DNA from: Methylacidiphilales bacterium
GTDB taxonomy: Bacteria > Verrucomicrobiota > Verrucomicrobiia > Methylacidiphilales > UBA1321
Direction: 5' to 3'
NCBI GenBank assembly: GCA_021272315.1
Contig: JAJSLI010000140.1
Location: 1-64,000, forward strand
Length of the DNA stretch: 64,000 bases
The stretch's first letter is position 1, and each line of letters starts with the position of its first letter. The notes beneath the pieces are model-generated. The model worked only from the letters and a program-made list of their open reading frames with translations. It did no database searches and was not told where the DNA came from. This document shows, piece by piece, positions 44,476 to 52,172 of the stretch. The position numbers and the translations under genes are program-made.

Positions 44476-44794
44476 AAAATCCGGTGTCGTTTCTCGGACA
44501 CGCCACGTTCGGCTCGGGAGCCGCCATTGTCAAGTTCAGGGTGGCCGGAACTCCCGGATGATGGATTTTATTCATTTCCGCACCCTAACCCGCCGCCCCC
44601 GATCCTGCGCGAAAAGGGCGATAGCGGGCATTTAAAAGCAGAGGCTTGAAAAGATGCCTGCTCCGAGTGAGCCGGGGTGCCGATCCCCTTTACTCCCTAA
44701 CTTTGTGTCAATAGTAAGGTCTGACCCCTTTACAGCAAGAATTTAGCCGTTGCTTGCCATGATTGCATGCCTGCGTTTAAATCAGTTTTACGCC
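44476..44794. other. 319-bp region with dispersed repeat copy 3
   Basis: No gene seen. It holds repeat copy 3 and the phrase GTAAGGTCTGACCCC near 44716. The NotI-family gene begins at 44795. Confidence 0.45.
44603..44690 (+). repeat. dispersed repeat, copy 3
   Basis: The fullest copy: CTGCGCGAAAAGGGCGATAG, then GCATTTAAAAGCAGAGGCTT and GATGCCTGCTCCGAGTGAGC. It shares both halves with copies 1 and 2. Confidence 0.7.
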
Positions 44795-45733
44795 ATGCCG
44801 ACAAGGAAACCCAGGATTCGAGGGCGCTATTCGATTGGCGAGTGGTATGGGATAGGTTTCGAGAAGTTGAATCCAAACGATTGGCGTGCACAAGCCACTG
44901 AGGAGATCAAGGTCGACGGTCTTAGCGGTAAGGATTGTCCATTTCGCCTAAACTCGCCTTGTAACAAAAAGGGAGGCGTGTGCAGTCTACGATTTTACGA
45001 ACAAATCAATTCGGGACCAGTACGAGGAACCGGCCCCATTATCACAACGTGCCCAAATCGCTTTCTTGAAGAAAATACCATTTATCGTTGGGTAGGTGAG
45101 ACTTTACTCGGCACCAGCGAACCTGTCATGCTCTCTGAGATTGGCTTTTTGGACCGCCTGAAGAATGCTGAAGCAGGTGAAGAGGAAGAAGACGGAGATT
45201 TCATCGGACGCATCGACAACGTACTTCTTCATCCAGAACGAAAACCGCTTGATTGGTGTGCCTTGGAAATTCAGGGCGTCTATTTTTCAGGTCAAGCGAT
45301 GAAAAAAGAGTTTAATATGCTCGCTCAGCTTGAGGGGGACAATCTGCCTTTCCCGGCAGCTCATCGTCGCCCGGATTGGCGTAGCTCAGGACCAAAACGA
45401 CTACTGCCCCAATTGCAAACCAAGACGCCAACCATTCGGACTTGGGGTAAAAAAATTGCCGTAGTAATTGACGAAGCATTTTTTGGTTCCCTAGTTGGAC
45501 TGGATCGCGAAAAGCACCTTTCTAACTCGGAAATTGCATGGTTCGTCGTGGCGTATCATCCATCTGAGAAAGGTTGGAAATTGACTCCTAAAGAAGTCGT
45601 TTTCACAAGACTTGAAGCCTCAGTCAAGGCCCTAACGGGCGGAACACCCCTTTCAAAAGAAACCTTTGAAAAGCAACTGGTCACAAAGCTAAAATTAACC
45701 ATGCCGAATCATCCGTTGACGACGCAGCTTTGA
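44795..45733 (+). CDS. NotI-family type II restriction endonuclease
   Basis: The start at 44795 ('MPTRKPRIRGRYSIGEWYGI') is used because the first 15 codons of the ORF-track version look unrelated. The 312-residue product carries the NotI-family cysteine signature that binds iron or zinc: 'DCPFRLNSPCNKKGGVCSLR' (cited to 20), then 'ITTCPNRFLEEN' and 'IYRWVGETLLGT'. The catalytic core follows: 'DFIGRIDNVLL' with 'LEIQGVYFSG' (D...ExQ-type PD-(D/E)XK). It cuts unmodified DNA at an unknown site. It ends 2 bp from the convergent methyltransferase gene, forming a restriction-modification pair. Confidence 0.85.
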   Translation: MPTRKPRIRGRYSIGEWYGIGFEKLNPNDWRAQATEEIKVDGLSGKDCPFRLNSPCNKKGGVCSLRFYEQINSGPVRGTGPIITTCPNRFLEENTIYRWVGETLLGTSEPVMLSEIGFLDRLKNAEAGEEEEDGDFIGRIDNVLLHPERKPLDWCALEIQGVYFSGQAMKKEFNMLAQLEGDNLPFPAAHRRPDWRSSGPKRLLPQLQTKTPTIRTWGKKIAVVIDEAFFGSLVGLDREKHLSNSEIAWFVVAYHPSEKGWKLTPKEVVFTRLEASVKALTGGTPLSKETFEKQLVTKLKLTMPNHPLTTQL

Positions 45734-45735
45734 TT

Positions 45736-46767
45736 TTAGGACTTCAACCAACTTAGATCCCGGCCTATCAGCAATTCAGTCATTTTTGCATGGTGCGTAT
45801 TTTTCATAGCTACGGGTCGGCTCTCAAAACCAAACTTCTTTGCCAACTCCAAAACCTCAACGGTGTTGTCATAGCTCATAAGAAAGTCTCCTTTGCATTC
45901 TTTCATCTGGCGGAAAAGACGCTCTTGATCGATCTCCCAGTTTGCATAAAGCCTGCGTGCAGCTTGGGTATACGGAGGGTCGATGTAAAAAACTGCATCC
46001 ACATCGGCTTGCTGTTCCCGAATCAAATTAAATCCATCTCCTTCCACAAAAGTTAATCGGTCTTTGAGGCAGTTAATCTCCCGAATGCGACGCGCAAGTG
46101 TTTCCGGATACCACCGTGAACTTATGCCTTTGCCATTCTCCCCAGTCTTAACCAGTCCCGCACCTGGAGCCATAATTCCCCCTCTTTGGACACGATTACG
46201 CAAAATCGTTTGAAAGGCTTTATCACGAAGATCAACCGGGTAGGTTTGAAGTACCTGACGAGCTGCTTCCTCACTCAGGTCAAAATCCAAGATTTTTCGT
46301 ACCAACCATTCGGATTGACCATTGAGGATTATCCTCCAAACCGCCGCCACTCCTGAATCAAGTTCGGAAAAAATTACATGTTTGGCCAAGTTCTCAAATG
46401 CTGCCGTCAGGCTAATAATTGCCCCTCCGGCAAACGGCTCAATCAATCGTATTGGTTTCTTGGAGCAAGATCGCAGCCAATCTCGAACGTAAGGAACAAG
46501 CCAAGTCTTTCCCCCCGGATATCGAAAGGGGCTTCGCTGCGGAACACTCGAAACATTAATGGGCTGATCCGCAACGTATTCAACTTTTTTGGCAGGAACC
46601 AAGTCCAGCACTAACGAGTTAAGCTCTTCGCGAAGTCGAAAACCTCCCGTTGAGTCTAAGCGACGCGCAAGGTGTAAAAGCTGATCCGCCATAACCTCGG
46701 GAACACGGATTACGGTGGTTTTGGCAGAATTCCACTTTTTGGGATATGTCGTTGATGAACGCGCCAT
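45736..46767 (-). CDS. Dam/D12-class N6-adenine DNA methyltransferase
   Basis: A 343-residue protein. The D12-class core has the SAM motif 'FRYPGGKTWLVPYVRDWL' (about 77-94), 'LIEPFAGGAIISL' (about 103) and the catalytic 'YIDPPYTQAARR' (DPPY, about 257). An N-terminal segment of about 70 residues ('TTVIRVPEVMADQLLHLARR') is extra relative to Dam and resembles a small regulatory or DNA-binding helix pair. Palindromic sites lie just upstream, consistent with autoregulation. It should protect the NotI-family target by adenine methylation. Confidence 0.9.
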   Translation of the reverse strand: MARSSTTYPKKWNSAKTTVIRVPEVMADQLLHLARRLDSTGGFRLREELNSLVLDLVPAKKVEYVADQPINVSSVPQRSPFRYPGGKTWLVPYVRDWLRSCSKKPIRLIEPFAGGAIISLTAAFENLAKHVIFSELDSGVAAVWRIILNGQSEWLVRKILDFDLSEEAARQVLQTYPVDLRDKAFQTILRNRVQRGGIMAPGAGLVKTGENGKGISSRWYPETLARRIREINCLKDRLTFVEGDGFNLIREQQADVDAVFYIDPPYTQAARRLYANWEIDQERLFRQMKECKGDFLMSYDNTVEVLELAKKFGFESRPVAMKNTHHAKMTELLIGRDLSWLKS

Positions 46768-46770
46768 ATC

Positions 46771-46832
46771 TCCCTGTTACAGGGATCGAAAAAGCCTGTC
46801 AAGCTTGTTACAGGGATTTTTATCCCTGTAAC
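46771..46832 (-). promoter_or_regulatory. palindromic operator-like sites upstream of adenine methyltransferase
   Basis: TCCCTGTTACAGGGA (46771-46785) is a perfect 15-bp palindrome beginning 3 bp before the methyltransferase start codon. A second inverted repeat, GTTACAGGGA (46807-46816) and TCCCTGTAAC (46823-46832), follows. The word TGTTACAGGGA occurs twice directly and GTTACAGGGA once inverted. Overlap with the translation-start region suggests repression, possibly by the methyltransferase's own N-terminal extension. Confidence 0.6.
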
Positions 46833-46963
46833 TCACTATTTCTATGGTAATTTAGAAAGCTAAAATTAGCAAGATGCGTGAAAAAGGAACAGGTACGAAT
46901 GGCGTTAAGATAAGGCGTATTTAGGACGAGGGGCGCGATAGGGTTCGCGGCGGGCGATGCTCT

Positions 46964-47536
46964 TTATTTCCGGGCGGCGCGGTAGTAGCAGGCGAGGCAA
47001 AACTGGCCGAGGGCGCCGACGACGGCCACGGTGTAGTAGAAGATTCGTTCCCAGAGCAGAATCATCGGAAGCAAGCTGGTGGCAAAATCCTGGTCACCTC
47101 CGGACGAACTGGCCAATAGGCTCCGGACGTCGGGCGAGAGGGAAACGAAGGTGCCGTGATAACCGCCGTAGATGACAAAAAGGAGCGAGAAGAGGCATTG
47201 GTTCCACCAGCCGTAGATCGCGCCGCGCGCGTCGGCGGCCAGAAACAGGGAATGGACCTTGAATTCGACAATCGTCATGCCGGTGAGGAGGACGCCGCTG
47301 ATGAAACCTTCCAAGTCGGGTCCGAAGAGAAAAAAGACCCACGACACGAGAGCGGAAAAGAGGAGCCAAAACCGGCTCCAGTAGGCCGCCCGGGCCCGTT
47401 TCAAAAGGCGCCAGCCTGTCTGCACCAACGCCTGGACTTCGGCGGAACGGAGGTAGTCTTCGACCGATTCCGGGCGCCCCGCTTCGCGGAGGAGCGTTTC
47501 CAGCGCCGATTCCGGGATTTGGACCAGTTTGGACAT
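46964..47536 (-). CDS. hypothetical multi-pass membrane protein
   Basis: The start at 47536 ('MSKLVQIPESALETLLREAG') gives 190 residues. A soluble helical N-terminus is followed by about four hydrophobic segments ('FWLLFSALVSWVFFLF', 'GVLLTGMTIVEFKV', 'CLFSLLFVIYGGYHG', 'ERIFYYTVAVVGALGQF'). It is unrecognised and divergent from the TPR membrane protein. Confidence 0.6.
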   Translation of the reverse strand: MSKLVQIPESALETLLREAGRPESVEDYLRSAEVQALVQTGWRLLKRARAAYWSRFWLLFSALVSWVFFLFGPDLEGFISGVLLTGMTIVEFKVHSLFLAADARGAIYGWWNQCLFSLLFVIYGGYHGTFVSLSPDVRSLLASSSGGDQDFATSLLPMILLWERIFYYTVAVVGALGQFCLACYYRAARK

Positions 47537-47550
47537 GGGGCAAGGATAGC

Positions 47551-49545
47551 ATGGCTTACAAGTTTCTCCCACCGCTTCCAGAGAGTGATGGCGTGATGGA
47601 TAAAGATGTGCCAAATCTAAGGACTTCTATGGGCAACCTTCTACGTCACGGGTACGCCCGCGCGGCGACACTGGGCGACCGGAGGGAAGGGGACGGGTCT
47701 CTGACGCGATTGCAGGGGCTGGCGATCATCGCGATCGGGATATGGACTTTTTCGCCGGTGCTGCGCGGTGATTGGCTTTGGGATGACTACAAATACATCG
47801 TACACAATGTCCTGATCCATGACCCGGCGGGATTTTGGAAGGTTTTGACGCGGCCGGATGGCATGGGCGTTTACGATCCGTTGACATCGGGGGTGCGGTG
47901 GCTGCAATGGCAATGCTGGGGCGACAACACGCTCGGGTATCACCTGACGAATGTCGGATTGCATCTGGCCGGTGCGTTCCTGCTCTGGCGGCTTTTTGAC
48001 CGGTTGCGAATTCCGTGCGCGTGGCTGGGAGCGATGATTTTCACGGTTCACCCGCTGATGGTCGAATCGGTGGCCTGGATTGCGGAGTTGAAGAATACGC
48101 TTTCGCTGCCGCTGCTGCTGCTCGCCATGCTGGCGTTCCTGGATTACGACGAGGGCGACCGACGTTTCGCACGGAGGGCCGAAGAGGGCGGAAGAGTGCT
48201 GAAGTCCATGGATTACGACTGGGGCTGGCGGCGACGCGTCGATTATTTCCGGGCGTTGGGCTGGTTTGGGATGTCGATGCTGGCCAAGACCACAGGAATG
48301 ATGCTGCCGGTAATTTTTTTGGGCTATGCCTGGTGCAAGCGCGGGACGATAAGCCGGAGTGAGATCAAGGCCGGCGTGCCTTTTTTTGTCGTCGCTCTGG
48401 CGGCGGGTTGGGTGACAGCCACGCAGCACGGCGATATGTCGAATTCTTTGGACGTCGTCGCGAACGGCGGTTGGGCGGCGCGTTTGGCCAGCGTGGGATG
48501 GGCGGGGCTTTTTTTCTTGGGCAAAGTTCTTTTTCCAGTGGGCCTGATGCCGGACTATCCGGGCAATGCCGTGGTGTCACCGGCACCGGTTGACATTCTG
48601 CCCTGGCTTTTGCTGATCGGCGGGCTTGGGCTTTTCTGGAGCAAGCGCAAGACATGGGGGCTTCCTGTTTTGGCGGGGCTCGGTTTTTTCATGATCAACC
48701 TTGTGCCCATCTTCGGGTTTATCGCGATGAATTACGCCTCGATGGTCTGGTCGATGGATCATCTGGTTTATTTGCCAATCATCGGTTTGATCGGATTGTT
48801 TGCGGCGGGAGTGGGGACGGCAATGAAGAGTCTTTCTCGTGCGGCTCGTCCCTTGGCTACTGGAGCCGTGACCCTGCTTGTCGCGGTCCTGGCTTTTGCC
48901 TCGCATGGCTATGCGGCGAAATTCTCAGATGAAGAAACGCTTTGGCGCTATGCGGTGGGACGCAGTCCGCACCTTCTCTTTGCCCAGGAATATCTGGGGA
49001 AAGCCCTTCTGCTGAATAATCAAACGGAGGAAGCCAAAGCCTACTTCGAAGAAGTGCTGCGGCAGAAACCGCAGCGCGCCACCTCCCATTACGATCTCGG
49101 CAGGGCGCTTGTGCAGTTGGGTCGGCTGGAGGAAGGAATTGCGGAATATCGTCAGGCCCTGGCCCTGGATCCCACGGTTGCCGAGGTGGAGAACAACCTG
49201 GGGACGGCCTTGCTCCAATCGGGTAAAAATTCCGAAGCTGCGGTGCATTTTGAGCGGGCCGTCGACCTGAAGCCCGATTATGCCCTTGCCCAGGACAATT
49301 GGGGTGTTGCGCTGGCGGCAACGGGGCAATATCAGGCGGCGGCGGAGCATTTTGCGCGGGCCATGGAGCTGACACCCGATTCAGCCGAAGCCCACGACAA
49401 CATGGGATATGCTCTCCTTAAGATGGGGCGAAACGAGGAGGCCCAAAAGCACTTTGAGCAGGCGTTGCAAATCGAGCCGGACGACGCCAAGGCCCGTGAG
49501 GGGTTGGAGGCTGTCCAAAAATCGGCGCAAGCCACCCCGAAATGA
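47551..49545 (+). CDS. multi-pass membrane protein with C-terminal TPR repeats (TMTC-like)
   Basis: 664 residues from the first ATG; starts at 47596 or 47629 are also possible. The N-terminal two-thirds has about ten membrane segments with an early acidic loop 'DWLWDDYKYI', reminiscent of O-mannosyltransferase/TMTC-type GT-C enzymes ('HPLMVESVAWI', 'LKNTLSLPL'). Residues about 480-650 are five TPR repeats ('ALVQLGRLEEGIAEYRQALA', 'LDPTVAEVENNLGTALLQSG' and so on). GT-C plus TPR proteins glycosylate exported proteins; the bacterial substrate is unknown. Confidence 0.78.
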   Translation: MAYKFLPPLPESDGVMDKDVPNLRTSMGNLLRHGYARAATLGDRREGDGSLTRLQGLAIIAIGIWTFSPVLRGDWLWDDYKYIVHNVLIHDPAGFWKVLTRPDGMGVYDPLTSGVRWLQWQCWGDNTLGYHLTNVGLHLAGAFLLWRLFDRLRIPCAWLGAMIFTVHPLMVESVAWIAELKNTLSLPLLLLAMLAFLDYDEGDRRFARRAEEGGRVLKSMDYDWGWRRRVDYFRALGWFGMSMLAKTTGMMLPVIFLGYAWCKRGTISRSEIKAGVPFFVVALAAGWVTATQHGDMSNSLDVVANGGWAARLASVGWAGLFFLGKVLFPVGLMPDYPGNAVVSPAPVDILPWLLLIGGLGLFWSKRKTWGLPVLAGLGFFMINLVPIFGFIAMNYASMVWSMDHLVYLPIIGLIGLFAAGVGTAMKSLSRAARPLATGAVTLLVAVLAFASHGYAAKFSDEETLWRYAVGRSPHLLFAQEYLGKALLLNNQTEEAKAYFEEVLRQKPQRATSHYDLGRALVQLGRLEEGIAEYRQALALDPTVAEVENNLGTALLQSGKNSEAAVHFERAVDLKPDYALAQDNWGVALAATGQYQAAAEHFARAMELTPDSAEAHDNMGYALLKMGRNEEAQKHFEQALQIEPDDAKAREGLEAVQKSAQATPK

Positions 49546-49592
49546 TTCCGCAAAAAACTCGACAAAATTCTCCGTGGAGCTTTGTTTGACGC

Positions 49593-50213
49593 ATGTTTAC
49601 GGGACTGGTCGAAGGCACGGGCCGGGTGGTGAATCGCCTGCCGAGCACGGGCGGAACGCGCCTTGTGGTTGATGCGGCCGGCGTGGCCGAGGGCGTGCGG
49701 GTCGGCGACAGCATCGCGGTCAATGGCTGCTGCCTTACCGTCACGTCCATTGACGGCGTCCAGTTTGGTTTCGATCTGCTTGCGGAGACCGAGGCGCGGA
49801 CCAATTTGCGCGAGGTCAAGCCGGGCGCGGTCGTGAATCTCGAGCGGGCGCTGCCCGCCAACGGGCGTTACGGCGGTCACTTCGTGACGGGGCACATTGA
49901 CGCGACGGGAGCCGTCCGGAGTTGGCGGCAAGCCGGGAACGATTTCGAGTTGCGGATTGGGATCGAACCGGCCCACGGTATTTACCTTGTACCGAAGGGG
50001 TGCATCGCCGTGGACGGAATCAGCCTGACGGTCGTGGACGTGGCGCGGGACGAGTTTTCGGTCTGGATCATTCCCCACACGCGCGACGTGACCGCCCTGC
50101 GGCAGCGGTCGGAGGGAAATCTCGTGAATTTGGAATTTGATCTGCTGGCCAAATACACGGAAAAGATTCTGTCAGCGAGGGTCCCGGCGGACGGCGGTAA
50201 GGCTTCGCCCTAA
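49593..50213 (+). CDS. ribE: riboflavin synthase alpha chain
   Basis: A 206-residue enzyme with two tandem lumazine-binding barrels. 'MFTGLVEGTGRV' opens the first, and 'VGDSIAVNGCCLTV' (about 42) aligns with 'PKGCIAVDGISLTVVD' (about 135) of the second. 'FVTGHIDATGAV' links them. It dismutates two 6,7-dimethyl-8-ribityllumazine to riboflavin. No other rib gene is adjacent, and no FMN riboswitch is seen in the short upstream gap. Confidence 0.95.
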   Translation: MFTGLVEGTGRVVNRLPSTGGTRLVVDAAGVAEGVRVGDSIAVNGCCLTVTSIDGVQFGFDLLAETEARTNLREVKPGAVVNLERALPANGRYGGHFVTGHIDATGAVRSWRQAGNDFELRIGIEPAHGIYLVPKGCIAVDGISLTVVDVARDEFSVWIIPHTRDVTALRQRSEGNLVNLEFDLLAKYTEKILSARVPADGGKASP

Positions 50214-50300
50214 AATATCCTGCTGTGCGGGGGTTATGCCGGACGGCGGCAGAAAAAGGCTTCGCATGAAGCGGGCGGTGGTTTAGTTTGTAAGAACGGC

Positions 50301-51011
50301 ATGAGTAATCAGATCATTGAAGCGCTGTTGGTTTTGCAGGAACGGGATACACGGGTGGCGGCGTTGAGCGCCGAGCTGGAGGATATCCCGGCCCGGATCG
50401 CAGAGGTTGAAGCGGAACTGGCCGCGAAGACGGAGCGGTTCGAGGGCTTGAAGAACAAGGCGCGGCTGACCGAGTCGGAACGCAAGAAAATAGACCTCGA
50501 CGTGCAGTCGAAGGAGGCCGCCATTTCGCGTTACAAGGCGCAGCAACAACAGACGCGCAAAAACGAGGAGTACGCCGCGCTGAATCACGAGATCGAGCAC
50601 ACGCAGAAGGAGATTTCCGATCTGGAGGACAAGGAACTTGAATTGATGGAGGCCTACGACCGGGGATTGGCGCTGGTGGCCGAGGGGCAGAAGGAACTCT
50701 TGAAAGCGCAGGAGAAGGCGAAACAGAAGAAGGCGGAGCTGGAGAAACGATCCGCGGCGCTGGCGGCGGAACTGGTCACGGCCAAGGAGCAGCAGGCCAC
50801 GGCCCAGGCAGCCGTGGATGAGGACGCCGTGGCGCGTTACCGGCGGATTTTAAAGAGCAAAGGGGATTCGGCGATTGTGCCGATTCGGAGCGGGGCGTGC
50901 GGCGGGTGCCACATGAAGTTGACCTCGCAGACGGTTCTCTCCGCCCGCGGCGCGGAAGCTCTGACGGCCTGCGAAAATTGCGGTCGCCTGGTTTATTGGG
51001 CCGGGGAGTGA
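50301..51011 (+). CDS. coiled-coil protein with C4 zinc ribbon (zf-RING_7-like)
   Basis: A 236-residue protein. Residues about 10-175 are a long coiled coil rich in Glu/Lys/Ala ('ELEDIPARIAEVEAELAA'). The C-terminus is a four-Cys ribbon 'GACGGCHMKL' and 'ACENCGRLVYWAGE'. This architecture matches a conserved bacterial family of uncertain role in nucleic-acid processes. Length is normal. Confidence 0.85.
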   Translation: MSNQIIEALLVLQERDTRVAALSAELEDIPARIAEVEAELAAKTERFEGLKNKARLTESERKKIDLDVQSKEAAISRYKAQQQQTRKNEEYAALNHEIEHTQKEISDLEDKELELMEAYDRGLALVAEGQKELLKAQEKAKQKKAELEKRSAALAAELVTAKEQQATAQAAVDEDAVARYRRILKSKGDSAIVPIRSGACGGCHMKLTSQTVLSARGAEALTACENCGRLVYWAGE

Positions 51012-51027
51012 GGATCCCGCGGGAAAC

Positions 51028-51498
51028 TCAACGGCGGTTGGCTTCCTTGACGTTCTGTTGCGCGACTTCCTGCAAAAGCTTGAGGACCACGGGGTCGACA
51101 TGGTGGGGCATGACGAGTTCGCCGTTGGAGATTTGCTCGTCGATGAGCGGCGCGTAAACGATAATGCCGTTAAGGGTAACAACAAGGATACGGCCCTGGT
51201 TTTGGCCGGTGACGGCGTCGAGGTCAACCTGGCCATCGTGATCGAAGCGGAAGTGGACGAAACCGGAGGCGTCCTGCTGGACGTCGATCAGGTTGCGCTC
51301 GGTGACTTCAGGAATGGTGCGGACCAGGATGGTCTCTCCGTCGGGCGGCACCTTGACCGGGCTGGCCTGTGAACCGGGCAGTCCATTGCCGGTGGTCTGA
51401 ACGTAAATGGCCAGGAATATCTTCGGCGGGGAATGGCCGGCCACGGCCGGTGTCAGGGCGAGAATGAAGAGCAGGGTCGCGAGGCAAAGCCGGAACAT
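51028..51498 (-). CDS. secreted hypothetical protein with SecD P1-like domain
   Basis: The start at 51498 gives a signal peptide ('FRLCLATLLFILALTPAVA') and a 156-residue product. The mature domain ('ILVVTLNGIIVYAPLIDEQI', 'GELVMP') resembles the SecD P1 head pattern that also occurs in small periplasmic proteins. It is convergent with the zinc-ribbon gene. Confidence 0.55.
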   Translation of the reverse strand: MFRLCLATLLFILALTPAVAGHSPPKIFLAIYVQTTGNGLPGSQASPVKVPPDGETILVRTIPEVTERNLIDVQQDASGFVHFRFDHDGQVDLDAVTGQNQGRILVVTLNGIIVYAPLIDEQISNGELVMPHHVDPVVLKLLQEVAQQNVKEANRR

Positions 51499-51578
51499 GA
51501 GAGGGTCACTGTCGCAAGTTCCGGATCGAAAGGCAAAAAGTTTGAACGTGGCGGAGGACTTTGTTACCATGGGGGGTT

Positions 51579-52166
51579 ATGCGACGGATTCTTGTGATTA
51601 TGGTTGGTTTTGCCCTGACGACGGCTTTTGACACGGTTTCGGCTCTCGATGAAGGGGACATCAATCCCAGTAAAAACAACCAGCCGCCGGGTTTTTGGGA
51701 CACGACCGGAAATCATTTCAGTATTTTCAACGGCGACCCGAAACGAATTCAGCGGGCAAACGAGGTGGACCCGAAGGCGTTCGACACGAAACTGGACGTG
51801 TCGCCGAATCCGCTTTCCCTGAAGGTGGCCAAGCAGATCGGGCCGAATCCGAGCGTCAAGATCACCTTCTCGATCCACAACCATGGGAAGAAGACCTATA
51901 CTTTGTCATTTCCGACCGCGCAGCGTTGGGACTTCAGGATCGTGAGCGCGAGCGGTGCGGTGGCTTACACTTATTCGGACGATCATGAGTTCGTGCAGAC
52001 GGTAGGAGTCTCGATGGTAAACCAGGACGACAAGCTGGTTTATACGGAGAACGTTGATTTCGACGACATGACGAGCCCCTTGGCGCCGGGCATCTACACG
52101 GTGCAGGCGGTCATGGCGAATTATCCGGAGATGACCGCACGGACGCAGCTGACGGTGCAGGAATAA
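51579..52166 (+). CDS. exported BsuPI-domain protein
   Basis: The start at 51579 (ATGCGACGG) gives a signal peptide ('ILVIMVGFALTTAFDTVSA'). The 195-residue product has an Ig-like BsuPI domain: 'VKITFSIHNHGKKTYTLSFP' and 'TAQRWDFRIVSASGAVAYTY', then 'LAPGIYTVQAVM'. BsuPI was described as an intracellular proteinase inhibitor, but many exported homologues have other or unknown roles. No protease is adjacent; sppA follows on the opposite strand. Confidence 0.75.
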   Translation: MRRILVIMVGFALTTAFDTVSALDEGDINPSKNNQPPGFWDTTGNHFSIFNGDPKRIQRANEVDPKAFDTKLDVSPNPLSLKVAKQIGPNPSVKITFSIHNHGKKTYTLSFPTAQRWDFRIVSASGAVAYTYSDDHEFVQTVGVSMVNQDDKLVYTENVDFDDMTSPLAPGIYTVQAVMANYPEMTARTQLTVQE

Positions 52167-52172
52167 CGCGCG

